From positions 248,001-312,000 of the forward strand of contig JBBILX010000003.1 of the NCBI GenBank assembly GCA_037444685.1: a DNA stretch of 64,000 nucleotides, given 5' to 3'. Within the stretch, counting starts at the first letter, position 1. Each line of letters starts with the position of its first letter. The stretch is from UBA964 sp037444685 (lineage in GTDB: Bacteria; Pseudomonadota; Gammaproteobacteria; Steroidobacterales; Steroidobacteraceae). Shown piece by piece: positions 33,073-41,887 of the stretch. The position numbers and the translations under genes are program-made. The notes beneath the pieces are model-generated. The model was given only the letters and a program-made list of their open reading frames with translations. It was not told the origin of the DNA and ran no database searches.

Positions 33073-34007
33073 GCGCCCCTCAAAGCCTGATCCTCGACTG
33101 CGACCCCGGCGTCGACGATGCCGTGGCGCTGATGCTCGCGTTCCGCTCGCCGCGCGAGCTGCGCCTACTCGGTGTCACGACGGTATCAGGCAACGTCGGC
33201 CCGTCGCTGACCGCGCGCAACGCACGCCTGATCCGCGAGCTCGCCAGCCGCGAGGACGTGCCGGTCCACGCCGGCTGCGAACGGCCGCTGGTCCGGCCGC
33301 CGGTCGACGCCGGCCACTTCCATGGCGCGACCGGACTCGGTTCGCTGCCGGTGTTCGAGCCGCGCGCGCCGCTGGCGCGCGGTCATGCGGTGCCGTTCAT
33401 CGTCGAGACGCTGCTGCGCGAGCCCGCCGGCAGCGTCACGCTCGTCATCACCGGTCCCATGACGAACATCGCGCTCGCCATGCGCGTCGAACCGGCGATC
33501 GTGCCGCGCATCGCGCGCATCGTCTTCATGGGTGGCGCGCGCAGCGCCGGCGGGAATGTGACGGCCTCGGCCGAGTACAACATCTACGCCGATCCGCACG
33601 CGGCGCGCATCGTCTGCGAATCGGGCTGCCCGCTGATCGCGATCGGCCTCGACGCCACGCATCAGGTCCGCGCGACGCCGCGCAGGATCGCCGCGCTGCG
33701 CGCTCTCGGCACGCCGCTCGCCGCGGCCGCTGTGTCGCTGCTCGAGTTCTCGAACTCGCTCGAACCGTATCGAGCGCCGGAACCGGGCGCGCCGCTGCAC
33801 GATCCATGCACGATCGCCTGGCTGCTGCGACCGCAGCTCTTCGAGCTCGCGCGCGCCCGCATCGGCGTCGAGACGGACGCGACGCTGACCCTCGGCGCGA
33901 CCGCCGTGGAGTTCCGCGTCGCCGCCGGGGAGTCGGTACGGAGCCAGTGGGCGACGCAGGTCGATGCGGACGGCGTGTTCGCCCTGCTCGCGGAGCGACT
34001 CTCATGA
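33069..34007 (+). CDS. Inosine-uridine-preferring nucleoside hydrolase
   Basis: 312 residues, GTG start overlapping the gloA stop. It hydrolyses the N-glycosidic bond of ribonucleosides to give base and ribose. The calcium-binding motif DCDPGVDDAVAL (residues about 10-21) is at the N-terminus, VITGPMTNIA and AEYNIYADPHAARIV follow, and the catalytic His region is LHDPCTIAWLL. No signal peptide, so cytoplasmic. Its stop overlaps the ribokinase start (ATGA), which fits: ribose released here would be phosphorylated next. Confidence 0.93.
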   Translation: MSAPQSLILDCDPGVDDAVALMLAFRSPRELRLLGVTTVSGNVGPSLTARNARLIRELASREDVPVHAGCERPLVRPPVDAGHFHGATGLGSLPVFEPRAPLARGHAVPFIVETLLREPAGSVTLVITGPMTNIALAMRVEPAIVPRIARIVFMGGARSAGGNVTASAEYNIYADPHAARIVCESGCPLIAIGLDATHQVRATPRRIAALRALGTPLAAAAVSLLEFSNSLEPYRAPEPGAPLHDPCTIAWLLRPQLFELARARIGVETDATLTLGATAVEFRVAAGESVRSQWATQVDADGVFALLAERLS

Positions 34008-34876
34008 GCACCGTCATGAGCGATTCGCCGGTGCGCGTCGTCGTCGTCGGTTCCGTCAACCTCGACCTGGTCGCTTCCGGCTTGCCTCTGCCGCGGCCCG
34101 GCGAGACGATCATGGGGGCGAGCTTCGCGCGTCATCCGGGCGGCAAGGGCGCCAACCAGGCCCTCGCGGCATGCCGCCTCGGGGCGCAGGTCAGCCTGAT
34201 CGGCCGCGTCGGTCGCGGCCCGTTCGCCACCGAGGCCCTGGCGCTGCTGCGCGCGGCCGGCGTCGAACTGACCCAGTGCGCTGTGGACGATTCGGCGCCC
34301 ACCGGAGTGGCGCTGATCGTGGTCTCGCCGCAGGGCGAGAACCAGATCGTCGTCGCTCCCGGCGCGAATGCGAGGCTCGCCATCGAGCACGTCGTGCTGC
34401 CTGCCCACGACGCGCTGATCTGCCAGCTCGAAGTGCCGGTACCGGTCGTGGCGCGCGCGGTCGAGCTCTCCAACGCCTTCGTCTGCGTCAATCTCGCGCC
34501 GGCGACCAAAGTGCCAGACGCGATCTTCGAACGTTCCGACCTGCTGGTCGTCAACGAGACCGAGGCCGCGTGGTACGGTGAGCGTCTGCACAGCGCTCGT
34601 GGGCTGGTGGCGATCACGCGCGGCGCGCGCGGTGCCGAGCTGTGGCGCGAAGGCGCGCTGATCGCGACGGCGACACCGCCGCCGGTGCAGGTGGTCGACA
34701 CGACCGGCGCCGGCGACGCGTTCGTCGCCGCGCTGACCATGGACCTGCTGCGCGGCGAGCCACCCGAGACCGCGCTGCGCTTCGCCTGCGCGGCCGGCGC
34801 GGCCGCTACGCTGCAGCGCGGCGCACAGCCGGGGCTGCCGACCCGGACCGCCGTCCACTCGATCGCGGGTCTGTGA
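34004..34876 (+). CDS. rbsK: Ribokinase
   Basis: 290 residues. A PfkB-family sugar kinase that makes ribose 5-phosphate from ribose and ATP. Signature 1 is HPGGKGANQALAACRLGA; signature 2 is VDTTGAGDAFVAALTMDL with the catalytic Asp. The LVVNETEAAWYG segment is typical of ribokinases. Two ATGs (34004 and 34016) are possible; the first overlaps the stop of the nucleoside hydrolase. It completes a short ribose salvage path from nucleosides. Confidence 0.92.
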   Translation: MSTVMSDSPVRVVVVGSVNLDLVASGLPLPRPGETIMGASFARHPGGKGANQALAACRLGAQVSLIGRVGRGPFATEALALLRAAGVELTQCAVDDSAPTGVALIVVSPQGENQIVVAPGANARLAIEHVVLPAHDALICQLEVPVPVVARAVELSNAFVCVNLAPATKVPDAIFERSDLLVVNETEAAWYGERLHSARGLVAITRGARGAELWREGALIATATPPPVQVVDTTGAGDAFVAALTMDLLRGEPPETALRFACAAGAAATLQRGAQPGLPTRTAVHSIAGL

Positions 34877-34879
34877 GTC

Positions 34880-35812
34880 GTGCGCCGCGAACGCGTGCCC
34901 GAGCTCTCGCTCGCCGACTATCTGCACGGCCCGGCCACGGCCCGGGATGCCTTCGGCACGGAGCTGCTGCACGGCCTGCAGCGCTTCGGCTTCGTGATCC
35001 TGCGCGACCATGCCGTGTCGCTCGATCTGCTCGACGAGGCCTACGCGCTCGCGCAGGCGCTCTTTGCACGCAGCCTCGCGAACAAGCTCGCCCACCGCGG
35101 CGGGCTGCGCGGCTACACGGCCTTCGGCACCGAGCATGCGAAGGACTCGCCGCACCCTGATCTCAAGGAGTTCTGGCAAATCGGTCGCGAGGCAGTACCC
35201 GGCAGTGCTGTCGCCGAGCCGCTGCCGCCCGACGTCTGGCCGCAAGGCTGGCCGCGCTTTCGGGAGGTCTTCCTCGCCTTGTACGCAGGACTCGAGCAGA
35301 CCGGGCGCTCGTTGCTCGGGGCGCTGGTACCAGGACTCGGCCTCGCGCCGGGGTATTTCGAGCCGCTCGTGCGCGACGGCGATTCGATCCTGTGGCTGAT
35401 CCACTATCCGCCGGTACCGGCAGATGCCGATCCGCACTGCGTCCGCGCGGCGGCGCATGCGGATATCAACTTCCTGACCATCCTCGTCGCAGCGCGCGGC
35501 CCGGGGCTGGAACTGCTCGACCGTGACGGACAGTGGCTGCCGGTCGAGACCAGGCCGCGCAACTTGATCGTCGACTCGGGCGGCACGCTCGCACGACTGA
35601 CCAATGGCGTGATCCCGGCGACCAAGCATCGCGTCGTCAATCCGACCGGACCCCACATCAGCCGTTACTCGATGCCGATCTTCATGCACCCGACGTCGTC
35701 GACGTCGCTGGCCTGCCTGCCGAGCTGCCGTGGCGCCGGCGAGCGTTGGCCGCCGATCACGGCGGGTGAGCTCCTCGCGCAACGACTGCGCGAGATCGGT
35801 CTCGCCCGCTGA
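34880..35812 (+). CDS. 2-oxoglutarate/Fe(II) oxygenase, isopenicillin-N-synthase-like family
   Basis: 310 residues from GTG 34880, 3 bases after rbsK. The N-terminal DIOX_N-like region (LHGLQRFGFVILRDHAV) is followed by the iron site H-x-D in AAHADINFLTIL, the distal His in TKHRVVNPTG and the cosubstrate-binding R-x-S in SRYSMPIF. The fold includes fungal thymine-7-hydroxylase as well as antibiotic and ethylene-forming enzymes. Being the last gene of a nucleoside hydrolase-ribokinase operon, a base or nucleoside may be its substrate; this is inference. Confidence 0.85.
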   Translation: MRRERVPELSLADYLHGPATARDAFGTELLHGLQRFGFVILRDHAVSLDLLDEAYALAQALFARSLANKLAHRGGLRGYTAFGTEHAKDSPHPDLKEFWQIGREAVPGSAVAEPLPPDVWPQGWPRFREVFLALYAGLEQTGRSLLGALVPGLGLAPGYFEPLVRDGDSILWLIHYPPVPADADPHCVRAAAHADINFLTILVAARGPGLELLDRDGQWLPVETRPRNLIVDSGGTLARLTNGVIPATKHRVVNPTGPHISRYSMPIFMHPTSSTSLACLPSCRGAGERWPPITAGELLAQRLREIGLAR

Positions 35813-35819
35813 ACGCCTC

Positions 35820-36611
35820 TCAGGTCGGTGGTGTGGGTGGCGGCCAGGCCAACGACTCGTCGCGGACGTGGTAGACCTTGCCGTAGCAGTCGGGATTGGT
35901 GAGACAGCGCAGCGTGAAGATCGCGAGATCGGCGCGCGTCATCGGCGTGATCACCGAATCGTCCTCGGTCAGCTCGGCGCGGCCGGTCGAGGGTGTGCCG
36001 TCGGCGTAGAGTCGCGCATTGCGGATGATCGTGAACGGGACTCCGCTCGCGCGCAGCAGGTCCTCGCCGACTCCCTGATCGCGCAACCGTTCGAGCAGAC
36101 CGGGTACGCGCTCCCAGCCGAGGTGAGCGAACTTCGCGGCGTTGGCGCCGGCGCCCACTGCGCCATGGTGGATCACCTGGCCGACGCCTGCCGCGGCGAG
36201 CTGTCGCGAGAGCGGCGTCAGCGCTTTCTCGTAGAAGTGCACGTCGCCGTCCTGGACGCGCAGCGCGATGACGACCACATCGTAGCGTCTGGCACGTAGT
36301 ACGGCGCCGATACTGTCCGCGTCGAACAGATCGCCGACGGCGTAATCGACCGGCAGGCCGGCGAGCCGCGCGCGGCTCGAAGCCGGCCGCACGAACACGG
36401 TGACCCGGTGGCCCGCTGCCGTGAGTCGCCGGACGATCTCCGCGCCGAGCTGGCCGGTGCCGCCGAGCACCAGCACCTGCCTGCCCGCATCCTGCTGGCC
36501 GGCCGCCCCGTCGGCCGAGATCGGCAGGCCGGTCAAGGCCAGACCGGCAGCCGCGGCCAAGGTCAGCAGCCGCCGTCGCAGTTTGCCGCGCTGCACGTCG
36601 TCCATAGACAT
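35820..36611 (-). CDS. NAD(P)-binding (NmrA/SDR-like) protein with a Tat-type signal
   Basis: 263 residues. A Rossmann fold (QVLVLGGTGQLGAEIVRRLTAAGHRVTVFVRP) of the NAD(P)H-binding/NmrA type follows an N-terminal segment KLRRRLLTLAAAAGLALTGLPISADGA that looks like a twin-arginine (RRxLL) signal peptide. Export of a folded, cofactor-loaded protein through Tat would explain it. No YxxxK catalytic motif of classical SDRs is seen. Start at ATG 36611 has GGAGGGGGAGGG directly upstream; ATG 36605 is an alternative. Convergent with the 2OG oxygenase gene. Confidence 0.78.
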   Translation of the reverse strand: MSMDDVQRGKLRRRLLTLAAAAGLALTGLPISADGAAGQQDAGRQVLVLGGTGQLGAEIVRRLTAAGHRVTVFVRPASSRARLAGLPVDYAVGDLFDADSIGAVLRARRYDVVVIALRVQDGDVHFYEKALTPLSRQLAAAGVGQVIHHGAVGAGANAAKFAHLGWERVPGLLERLRDQGVGEDLLRASGVPFTIIRNARLYADGTPSTGRAELTEDDSVITPMTRADLAIFTLRCLTNPDCYGKVYHVRDESLAWPPPTPPT

Positions 36612-36766
36612 CCCTCCCCCTCCGAATGACTCCGTGGCCGATGGTCGCAGGTCTCGGCGCGCACGGCGAGCCCCCGGCCGCCGGCTGCGGGAGCCGGAGT
36701 ACGGGCAATCCCGCATGCCCCAAGGCGGCCGGCGCGCCGATACTCCGGTCAGCTCGGAGAGCAGCC

Positions 36767-37492
36767 ATGATCCAGTCGAAACTGCCGCGATTCCTCGAGA
36801 CCCTGGTCGATGCACTGTGGTTGATCCTGCTGCTCGCCGCGCTGAGTTCGGTGGGTCTGGCGCAGTCGCGCCTCGGTGCGCCGGCGACGGTGACGGCCGA
36901 GTGGAACCGTGAGCTCGGCGAGGCCATGCGCGCGACCCCCGACCTGCGTTCGGGCGAGGACGACTATGCGCCCTGCGGTGCCTGCCACGGCGTGGACGGG
37001 CGCGGCGTGGCCGACGGCTCCGTGCCGGCGATCGCCGGGCAGCACTTCACCGTGATCGCGAAGCAACTCGTCGACTACCGGCACGGCCGTCGCTGGGACC
37101 TGCAGATGGAGCATGCCGCGAAGATGCGTCACCTGCAGGGCGGGCAGGACATCGCCGACGTTGCTGCGTTCGTCGCGCGGCTGCCGCGCGGCTTCGGCAG
37201 TGGCACCGGGCCCGGCGACTATCTCAACGAGGGTGCGCGCGCCTTCTTCCGCCACTGCGAGCGCTGTCACGGCGCCCTGGGCGGCGGCGATGCGCTGCGC
37301 GGCGTTCCGCGCCTCGCTGGACAGCACTATGGATACCTGTACCGGCAGTTCTTCGACGCCGTCGAGCAGCGCCGCCCCAACATGAGTCGCGACCACATCG
37401 AGCTGATGTCGAAGCTCGAGCGCGAGGAGATCATCGGCATCTCCGATTATCTGTCGCGGACCAGCGTCGAGCTCACGCAGTCGCCGCGCTGA
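36767..37492 (+). CDS. Diheme cytochrome c (c4-like), exported
   Basis: 241 residues. An N-terminal membrane/signal segment (about residues 15-32) leads to two cytochrome c domains, with heme sites C70-GA-C73-H (CGACH) and C164-ER-C167-H (CERCH). Distal Met candidates are MRHLQGG (near residue 120) and MSRDHIELMSKL. The domain arrangement is that of c4-type periplasmic electron carriers. No oxidase or dehydrogenase partner is beside it; a glucan synthase-like gene follows after 150 bases. Start ATG 36767 chosen for the signal segment. Confidence 0.88.
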   Translation: MIQSKLPRFLETLVDALWLILLLAALSSVGLAQSRLGAPATVTAEWNRELGEAMRATPDLRSGEDDYAPCGACHGVDGRGVADGSVPAIAGQHFTVIAKQLVDYRHGRRWDLQMEHAAKMRHLQGGQDIADVAAFVARLPRGFGSGTGPGDYLNEGARAFFRHCERCHGALGGGDALRGVPRLAGQHYGYLYRQFFDAVEQRRPNMSRDHIELMSKLEREEIIGISDYLSRTSVELTQSPR

Positions 37493-37642
37493 TCCGCGCA
37501 AGGACCCGCCCGGCCAGGTCGCGATCCGTCGACTGGCTGCACCGGAAGCGTGCAGCCGTCTGGCGACGGCTTGCGCGCCCGACGCGAGCCGCTAAGATCG
37601 CGTCCCCGCCGGCGCCCTGCCGGCCTAGCCGGAATTCCCGCG

Positions 37643-40264
37643 ATGCGCCTGTCGAGCCTGATCGTCGCGACGATTTTCGCCGCGCTGACCTTTGCCTTCT
37701 GGGCTGCGCTGAATCAGCCGACCCCAGAGCCTCCGTGGCCGTCGCGCATCCAGGGATTCGCCTTCTCGCCCTACCGCGAGGATCAGGACGCCGTGCGCGG
37801 CGACCGCGTCTCGCCCGAGCAGATCGACGCGGACCTGCGCCTGCTCGCCGGTCGGACCAATGCGGTACGCACCTACAGCACCATGGATGGCCTCTATGCC
37901 GTGCCGGCGCTCGCGGCCCGGCATGGCATCAACGTCGCGCTCGGCGCCTGGCTCGATACGCGGCGCAACCGCAACCAGCAGGAGATCGCCAACGCCATAC
38001 GGCTCGCGCGCCAGCACCGCAACGTGGTCCGCGTCATCGTCGGCAACGAGGTGCTGCTGCGCGGCGACATCCCGCTCGAGGAGATGTTCGAGTACCTCGA
38101 TCGCGCGCGCGAGCAGATCGGCCAGCCCGTCAGCACGGCCGAGCCGTGGCACGTCTGGCTCAAGCACCCGGAGCTCGCCGAGCACGTCGATTTCCTCGCG
38201 GTGCACCTGCTGCCCTACTGGGAGGGTGTCGAGGTGGAGCAGGCCGTGCTCGAGTCGGTCGCGCATGTGCGCCGGCTGCAGGAGCGCTTCCCCGACAAGC
38301 CGGTGGTGATCGCCGAGGTCGGCTGGCCCAGCAACGGTCGCACGCGCGAAGCCGCGGTTGCGAGCGAAGCGAATCAGGCGCTGTTCCTGCGGCGCTTCCT
38401 CGCGCAGGCCGAGCGCGAGGGCTGGATCTACTACGTCATGGAGGCCTTCGATCAGCCCTGGAAGCGTCAGACCGAGGGAGCCGTTGGGGCGTACTGGGGT
38501 GTCTTCGATGCGGCTCGCGCGCCGAAGTTCGAGTTCAGCGGACCGATCCTGCGTTTGCCCGAATGGCCAGTGCTGGCCGCTGCATCGGTGACGGTGGCCT
38601 TCGTGCTGCTCGCCGTGTTCCTGTTCGGCAGCCGGACGCTGCGCAATCGCGGTCGCAGCTTCCTCGCCGTCGTGGTCTATGCGACCGCGACGCTCGCCGT
38701 GTGGATCGCGCATGACTACACGCAACAGTATCTGACGCCGCTGGGCATCCTCGTCGGTCTGCTGCTGTTCGCGAGCGCGCTGGGCGTGATCGCCGTACTG
38801 CTCGCCGAGGCGCACGAGTGGGCTGAGGCCTGCTGGGTCACGGCGCGCCGGCACCTCATCGACGTGCCAGCGCCGCGCCGCGATGCGCATCTGCCGAAAG
38901 TGTCGATCCACGTGCCGGTGCACGACGAGCCGCACTCAATGGTGCGCGAGACACTCGAGGCGCTCGCGCGGCTCGACTATCCCGACTTCGAAGTGCTTGT
39001 CATCGACAACAACACGCCCAGGGAGACGGTCTGGCGGCCCGTGGAGGCGCTGTGCGCATCGCTCGGTGCGCGGTTCCGTTTCGTGCACGTCGACGGGCTC
39101 GAGGGTTTCAAGGCCGGCGCGCTCAATCTCGCGCTGCGGCTCGCCTGCCCGGACGCCGGCATCGTCGCCGTCATCGACAGCGACTACCTCGTCACGCCGA
39201 ACTGGCTGCGTGACCTCGTGCCGGCTTTCGACGATCCGCAGGTCGCCATCGTCCAGGCGCCGCAGGACTATCGTGATGCCGATGCGAGCGCCTTCAAGGC
39301 GATGATGTATGCCGAGTATCGGGGCTTCTTCCGCATCGGCATGGTTACCCGCAACGAGCGCAACGCGATCATTCAGCACGGCACGATGACGATGGTGCGT
39401 CGCAGCGTCCTCAATCAGGGCCATGCCTGGGCGGAGTGGTGCATCACCGAGGACGCCGAACTCGGCCTGTCGATCCTCGAATCGGGCTGGCAATCCCGCT
39501 ACACGCCGCACAGCTATGGCCGCGGCCTGATGCCGGACACCTTCGTCGACTTCAAGAAGCAGCGCTTCCGCTGGGCCTACGGCGCGGTGCAGATCCTCAA
39601 GACGCACGCACCCTGGCTGTTCGGGCGCAGGACCAGCGCGCTGAATGCCGGCCAGCGTTACCACTTCATCGCCGGCTGGCTTCCCTGGCTCGCCGACGGG
39701 TTCAATCTGGTTTTCAATGTCGCGGCGCTCGGCTGGTCTGTCGCGATGATCATCGCCCCGCAGACCGTCGACGCGCCGCTCGCGGCCTTCGCGCTGCTGC
39801 CGCTGAGCCTGTTCGGCTTCCGCGTCGCGAAGCTCGTGCACCTCTATCGTCGATGCGTCGGTGTCGGGCTGCGCGAAACGCTGGCCGCCGGAGTCGCAGG
39901 TCTTGCGCTCACGCACACGATCGGCGTGGCTGTCCTGCAGGGCCTCGTGACGCGCGGCCTGCCGTTCTTCCGCACGCCGAAGCGCGCCCACCGCGCCGCG
40001 CTCGGACAGGCTTTCGAGGCCGCTCGCGAGGAGACGCTGATGTTCGTCGCGCTGTTGCTGGCCGCGGTCGCCGTGGCGCAATCGCCCGTGGTGTCGAGCC
40101 CGGACCGGACCGCGTGGGTCGTCGTGCTCTGCGTGCAGGCGCTGCCCTACCTGTGCGCGTTGCTCGTCTCGCTCGCCAGCGCGTTGCCGCTGCCTGCGCA
40201 CTGGGTGCGCGGGCGACGCGGCGGGCAGGGAGGCGCCGAGCTTGTGCTCACCAGGTCGCCGTGA
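37643..40264 (+). CDS. GH17 plus GT2 membrane protein, beta-glucan synthesis (NdvB-like)
   Basis: 873 residues. An N-terminal anchor helix is followed by a glycoside hydrolase family 17-like domain: GNE at about 133 (acid/base) and IAEVGWPSNG at about 222 (nucleophile Glu). After four hydrophobic segments comes a processive GT2 domain with DSDYL (about 512), TEDAELG (about 602) and QRFRW (about 640, the Q-x-x-R-W motif), then more membrane segments. The same architecture occurs in Pseudomonas NdvB, which makes periplasmic cyclic beta-(1,3)-glucans linked to biofilm antibiotic tolerance. The product here is inferred. No pilZ domain is seen. Confidence 0.87.
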   Translation: MRLSSLIVATIFAALTFAFWAALNQPTPEPPWPSRIQGFAFSPYREDQDAVRGDRVSPEQIDADLRLLAGRTNAVRTYSTMDGLYAVPALAARHGINVALGAWLDTRRNRNQQEIANAIRLARQHRNVVRVIVGNEVLLRGDIPLEEMFEYLDRAREQIGQPVSTAEPWHVWLKHPELAEHVDFLAVHLLPYWEGVEVEQAVLESVAHVRRLQERFPDKPVVIAEVGWPSNGRTREAAVASEANQALFLRRFLAQAEREGWIYYVMEAFDQPWKRQTEGAVGAYWGVFDAARAPKFEFSGPILRLPEWPVLAAASVTVAFVLLAVFLFGSRTLRNRGRSFLAVVVYATATLAVWIAHDYTQQYLTPLGILVGLLLFASALGVIAVLLAEAHEWAEACWVTARRHLIDVPAPRRDAHLPKVSIHVPVHDEPHSMVRETLEALARLDYPDFEVLVIDNNTPRETVWRPVEALCASLGARFRFVHVDGLEGFKAGALNLALRLACPDAGIVAVIDSDYLVTPNWLRDLVPAFDDPQVAIVQAPQDYRDADASAFKAMMYAEYRGFFRIGMVTRNERNAIIQHGTMTMVRRSVLNQGHAWAEWCITEDAELGLSILESGWQSRYTPHSYGRGLMPDTFVDFKKQRFRWAYGAVQILKTHAPWLFGRRTSALNAGQRYHFIAGWLPWLADGFNLVFNVAALGWSVAMIIAPQTVDAPLAAFALLPLSLFGFRVAKLVHLYRRCVGVGLRETLAAGVAGLALTHTIGVAVLQGLVTRGLPFFRTPKRAHRAALGQAFEAAREETLMFVALLLAAVAVAQSPVVSSPDRTAWVVVLCVQALPYLCALLVSLASALPLPAHWVRGRRGGQGGAELVLTRSP

Positions 40265-41756
40265 CGGCCTTGGTCTTCAGGTAGGGCTCGAGCCCCTCCA
40301 TGCCGAATTCGCGACCCCAGCCCGACTGCTTGTTGCCGCCGAACGGCACGGCCGGGTCAATGGCTGCGTGCATGTTCACGCTGACCTGGCCCGAGTCGAT
40401 CATGCGGACCATCTTCATCGCCGTGCCGAGATCGCGCGTCCAGACGCTGCCCGAGAGTCCATAGATCGTCGAGTTTGCCTCGCGGGCGACGGCCACGAGG
40501 TCATCGTCGCCGAAGGTCTGTACACAAAGCACGGGTCCGAAGATCTCGTTCCTGACCGGCGTCATGCCGGAGTGCGTGCGGGTCAGCACCGTTGGCGCGA
40601 AGAAATAGCCGGGGCGCGCGGGTGCAGTGCCGCCACAGACCACCTCGGCGCCCTCGCGCCGTCCGGCATCGACGAAGCCGGTGACGCGCTCGCGCTGCCT
40701 CTCCGAGATCAGGGGCCCGAACTCCGAGGCCGGGTCGAGACCGGGACCGAGTTTCATGCCGCGGGCGATGGCCGCAATACCTTCGACGACCCTGTCATGG
40801 ACCTTCTCGTGCACGAACAGCCGCGTGCCGGCCATGCAGTTCTGTCCCTGCAGGAAGAAGCAGGCCCGCGCCGCGCCCGGAATGACCTGCTCGAGGTCGG
40901 CATCCGGGAAAACGACCACCGGCGACTTGCCGCCGAGCTCGAGGGTGACCTTCTTGAGGTTGCCGGCCGCGGCGCGCACGATCGAGCGGCCGACCTCCGT
41001 CGAGCCCGTGAAGGCGATCTTGTCGACACCGGGATGCGCGGCGAGCGCGGCGCCGGCTGATGCTCCGTAGCCGTTGACGAGGTTCAGAACACCGTCCGGG
41101 ACGCCGGCCTCCTGACAGAGCTCCATGAGCCGCATTGCGGTCAGCGGGGTCAGTTCCGCGGGTTTGAGGACCATCGTGCAGCCGGTCGCGAGTGCCGGGG
41201 CGATCTTCAGCATCACCATCGGCAGCGGCGAGTTCCAGGGCGTGATCGCGCCGACGACGCCGATCGGTTCGCGCAGCGTAAAGGTCAGCGCCTCGCCAGG
41301 CAGCTTGCCCTGCGGCGCCGCCGGGATCGTCATGCCGTGGATCTTGGTCGGCCAGCCGGCGTAGTAGCGGAAGAACTCCGGTACGAACAGGCCGACGACG
41401 TACTGCGCGAGCGGCATCGGCAGGCCATTGTCGAGAATCTCGAGCTCGATCAACTGCTGCGCGTTGCGCTCGATCAGCTCGGCGATCTTCCAGAGGATGG
41501 CGCCGCGCTGCGCGGCGGTGAACTTCGACCAGGTGCCTTCGAGTGCGGTGCGTGCCGCGGCGACCGCCGCATCGACGTCCGGCGCGTCGCCCGAGGCGAC
41601 CTCGGCGATCTTCTGCCCGGTGGCGGGATCGAACACGTCGAGCGTCGCGCCGCTCGCCGACGGCACCCAGCGCCCACCGATGAAGTGACCGTGCCTGCGG
41701 CGCAGGAAATCGAGCGTCGCAGCTGAGACGGATGGAAGGGCTGCTGCATCGTTCAT
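40248..41756 (-). CDS. NAD-dependent aldehyde dehydrogenase
   Basis: 502 residues. Seen in order: ITPWNSPLPMVMLKIAPALATGC, FTGSTEVGRSIVRAA, the general base in LELGGKSPVVVFPDADLEQ, the catalytic Cys in FLQGQNCMAGTR, and EIFGPVLCVQTF. Note FLQGQNC where most relatives have N-x-GQxC; the Cys and Glu are intact. Substrate may be an aromatic or aliphatic aldehyde. ATG 41756 has GGAG 8 bases upstream; a TTG two codons earlier is less likely. It overlaps the end of the glucan synthase gene by 17 bases (convergent) and diverges from the flavoprotein gene. Confidence 0.9.
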   Translation of the reverse strand: MNDAAALPSVSAATLDFLRRRHGHFIGGRWVPSASGATLDVFDPATGQKIAEVASGDAPDVDAAVAAARTALEGTWSKFTAAQRGAILWKIAELIERNAQQLIELEILDNGLPMPLAQYVVGLFVPEFFRYYAGWPTKIHGMTIPAAPQGKLPGEALTFTLREPIGVVGAITPWNSPLPMVMLKIAPALATGCTMVLKPAELTPLTAMRLMELCQEAGVPDGVLNLVNGYGASAGAALAAHPGVDKIAFTGSTEVGRSIVRAAAGNLKKVTLELGGKSPVVVFPDADLEQVIPGAARACFFLQGQNCMAGTRLFVHEKVHDRVVEGIAAIARGMKLGPGLDPASEFGPLISERQRERVTGFVDAGRREGAEVVCGGTAPARPGYFFAPTVLTRTHSGMTPVRNEIFGPVLCVQTFGDDDLVAVAREANSTIYGLSGSVWTRDLGTAMKMVRMIDSGQVSVNMHAAIDPAVPFGGNKQSGWGREFGMEGLEPYLKTKAVTATW

Positions 41757-41887
41757 GGCCAAGTCTCCGTGAATGCACGGATGCTACTGGCTCGCGTCGG
41801 ACGCTTAGCCGCCGGACGGGCGCAGCGGCCGCGGCTCGGTCGGCCGCGCCGCTTGAGCGCCGTGCGAAGGGTCGCTACGCTCGCTCG

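Noticed and set aside
34880..35812. Isopenicillin N synthase / beta-lactam biosynthesis
   Set aside because: Only the broad 2OG-oxygenase fold is shared; no ACV synthetase or other beta-lactam genes exist, and the operon context is nucleoside salvage.
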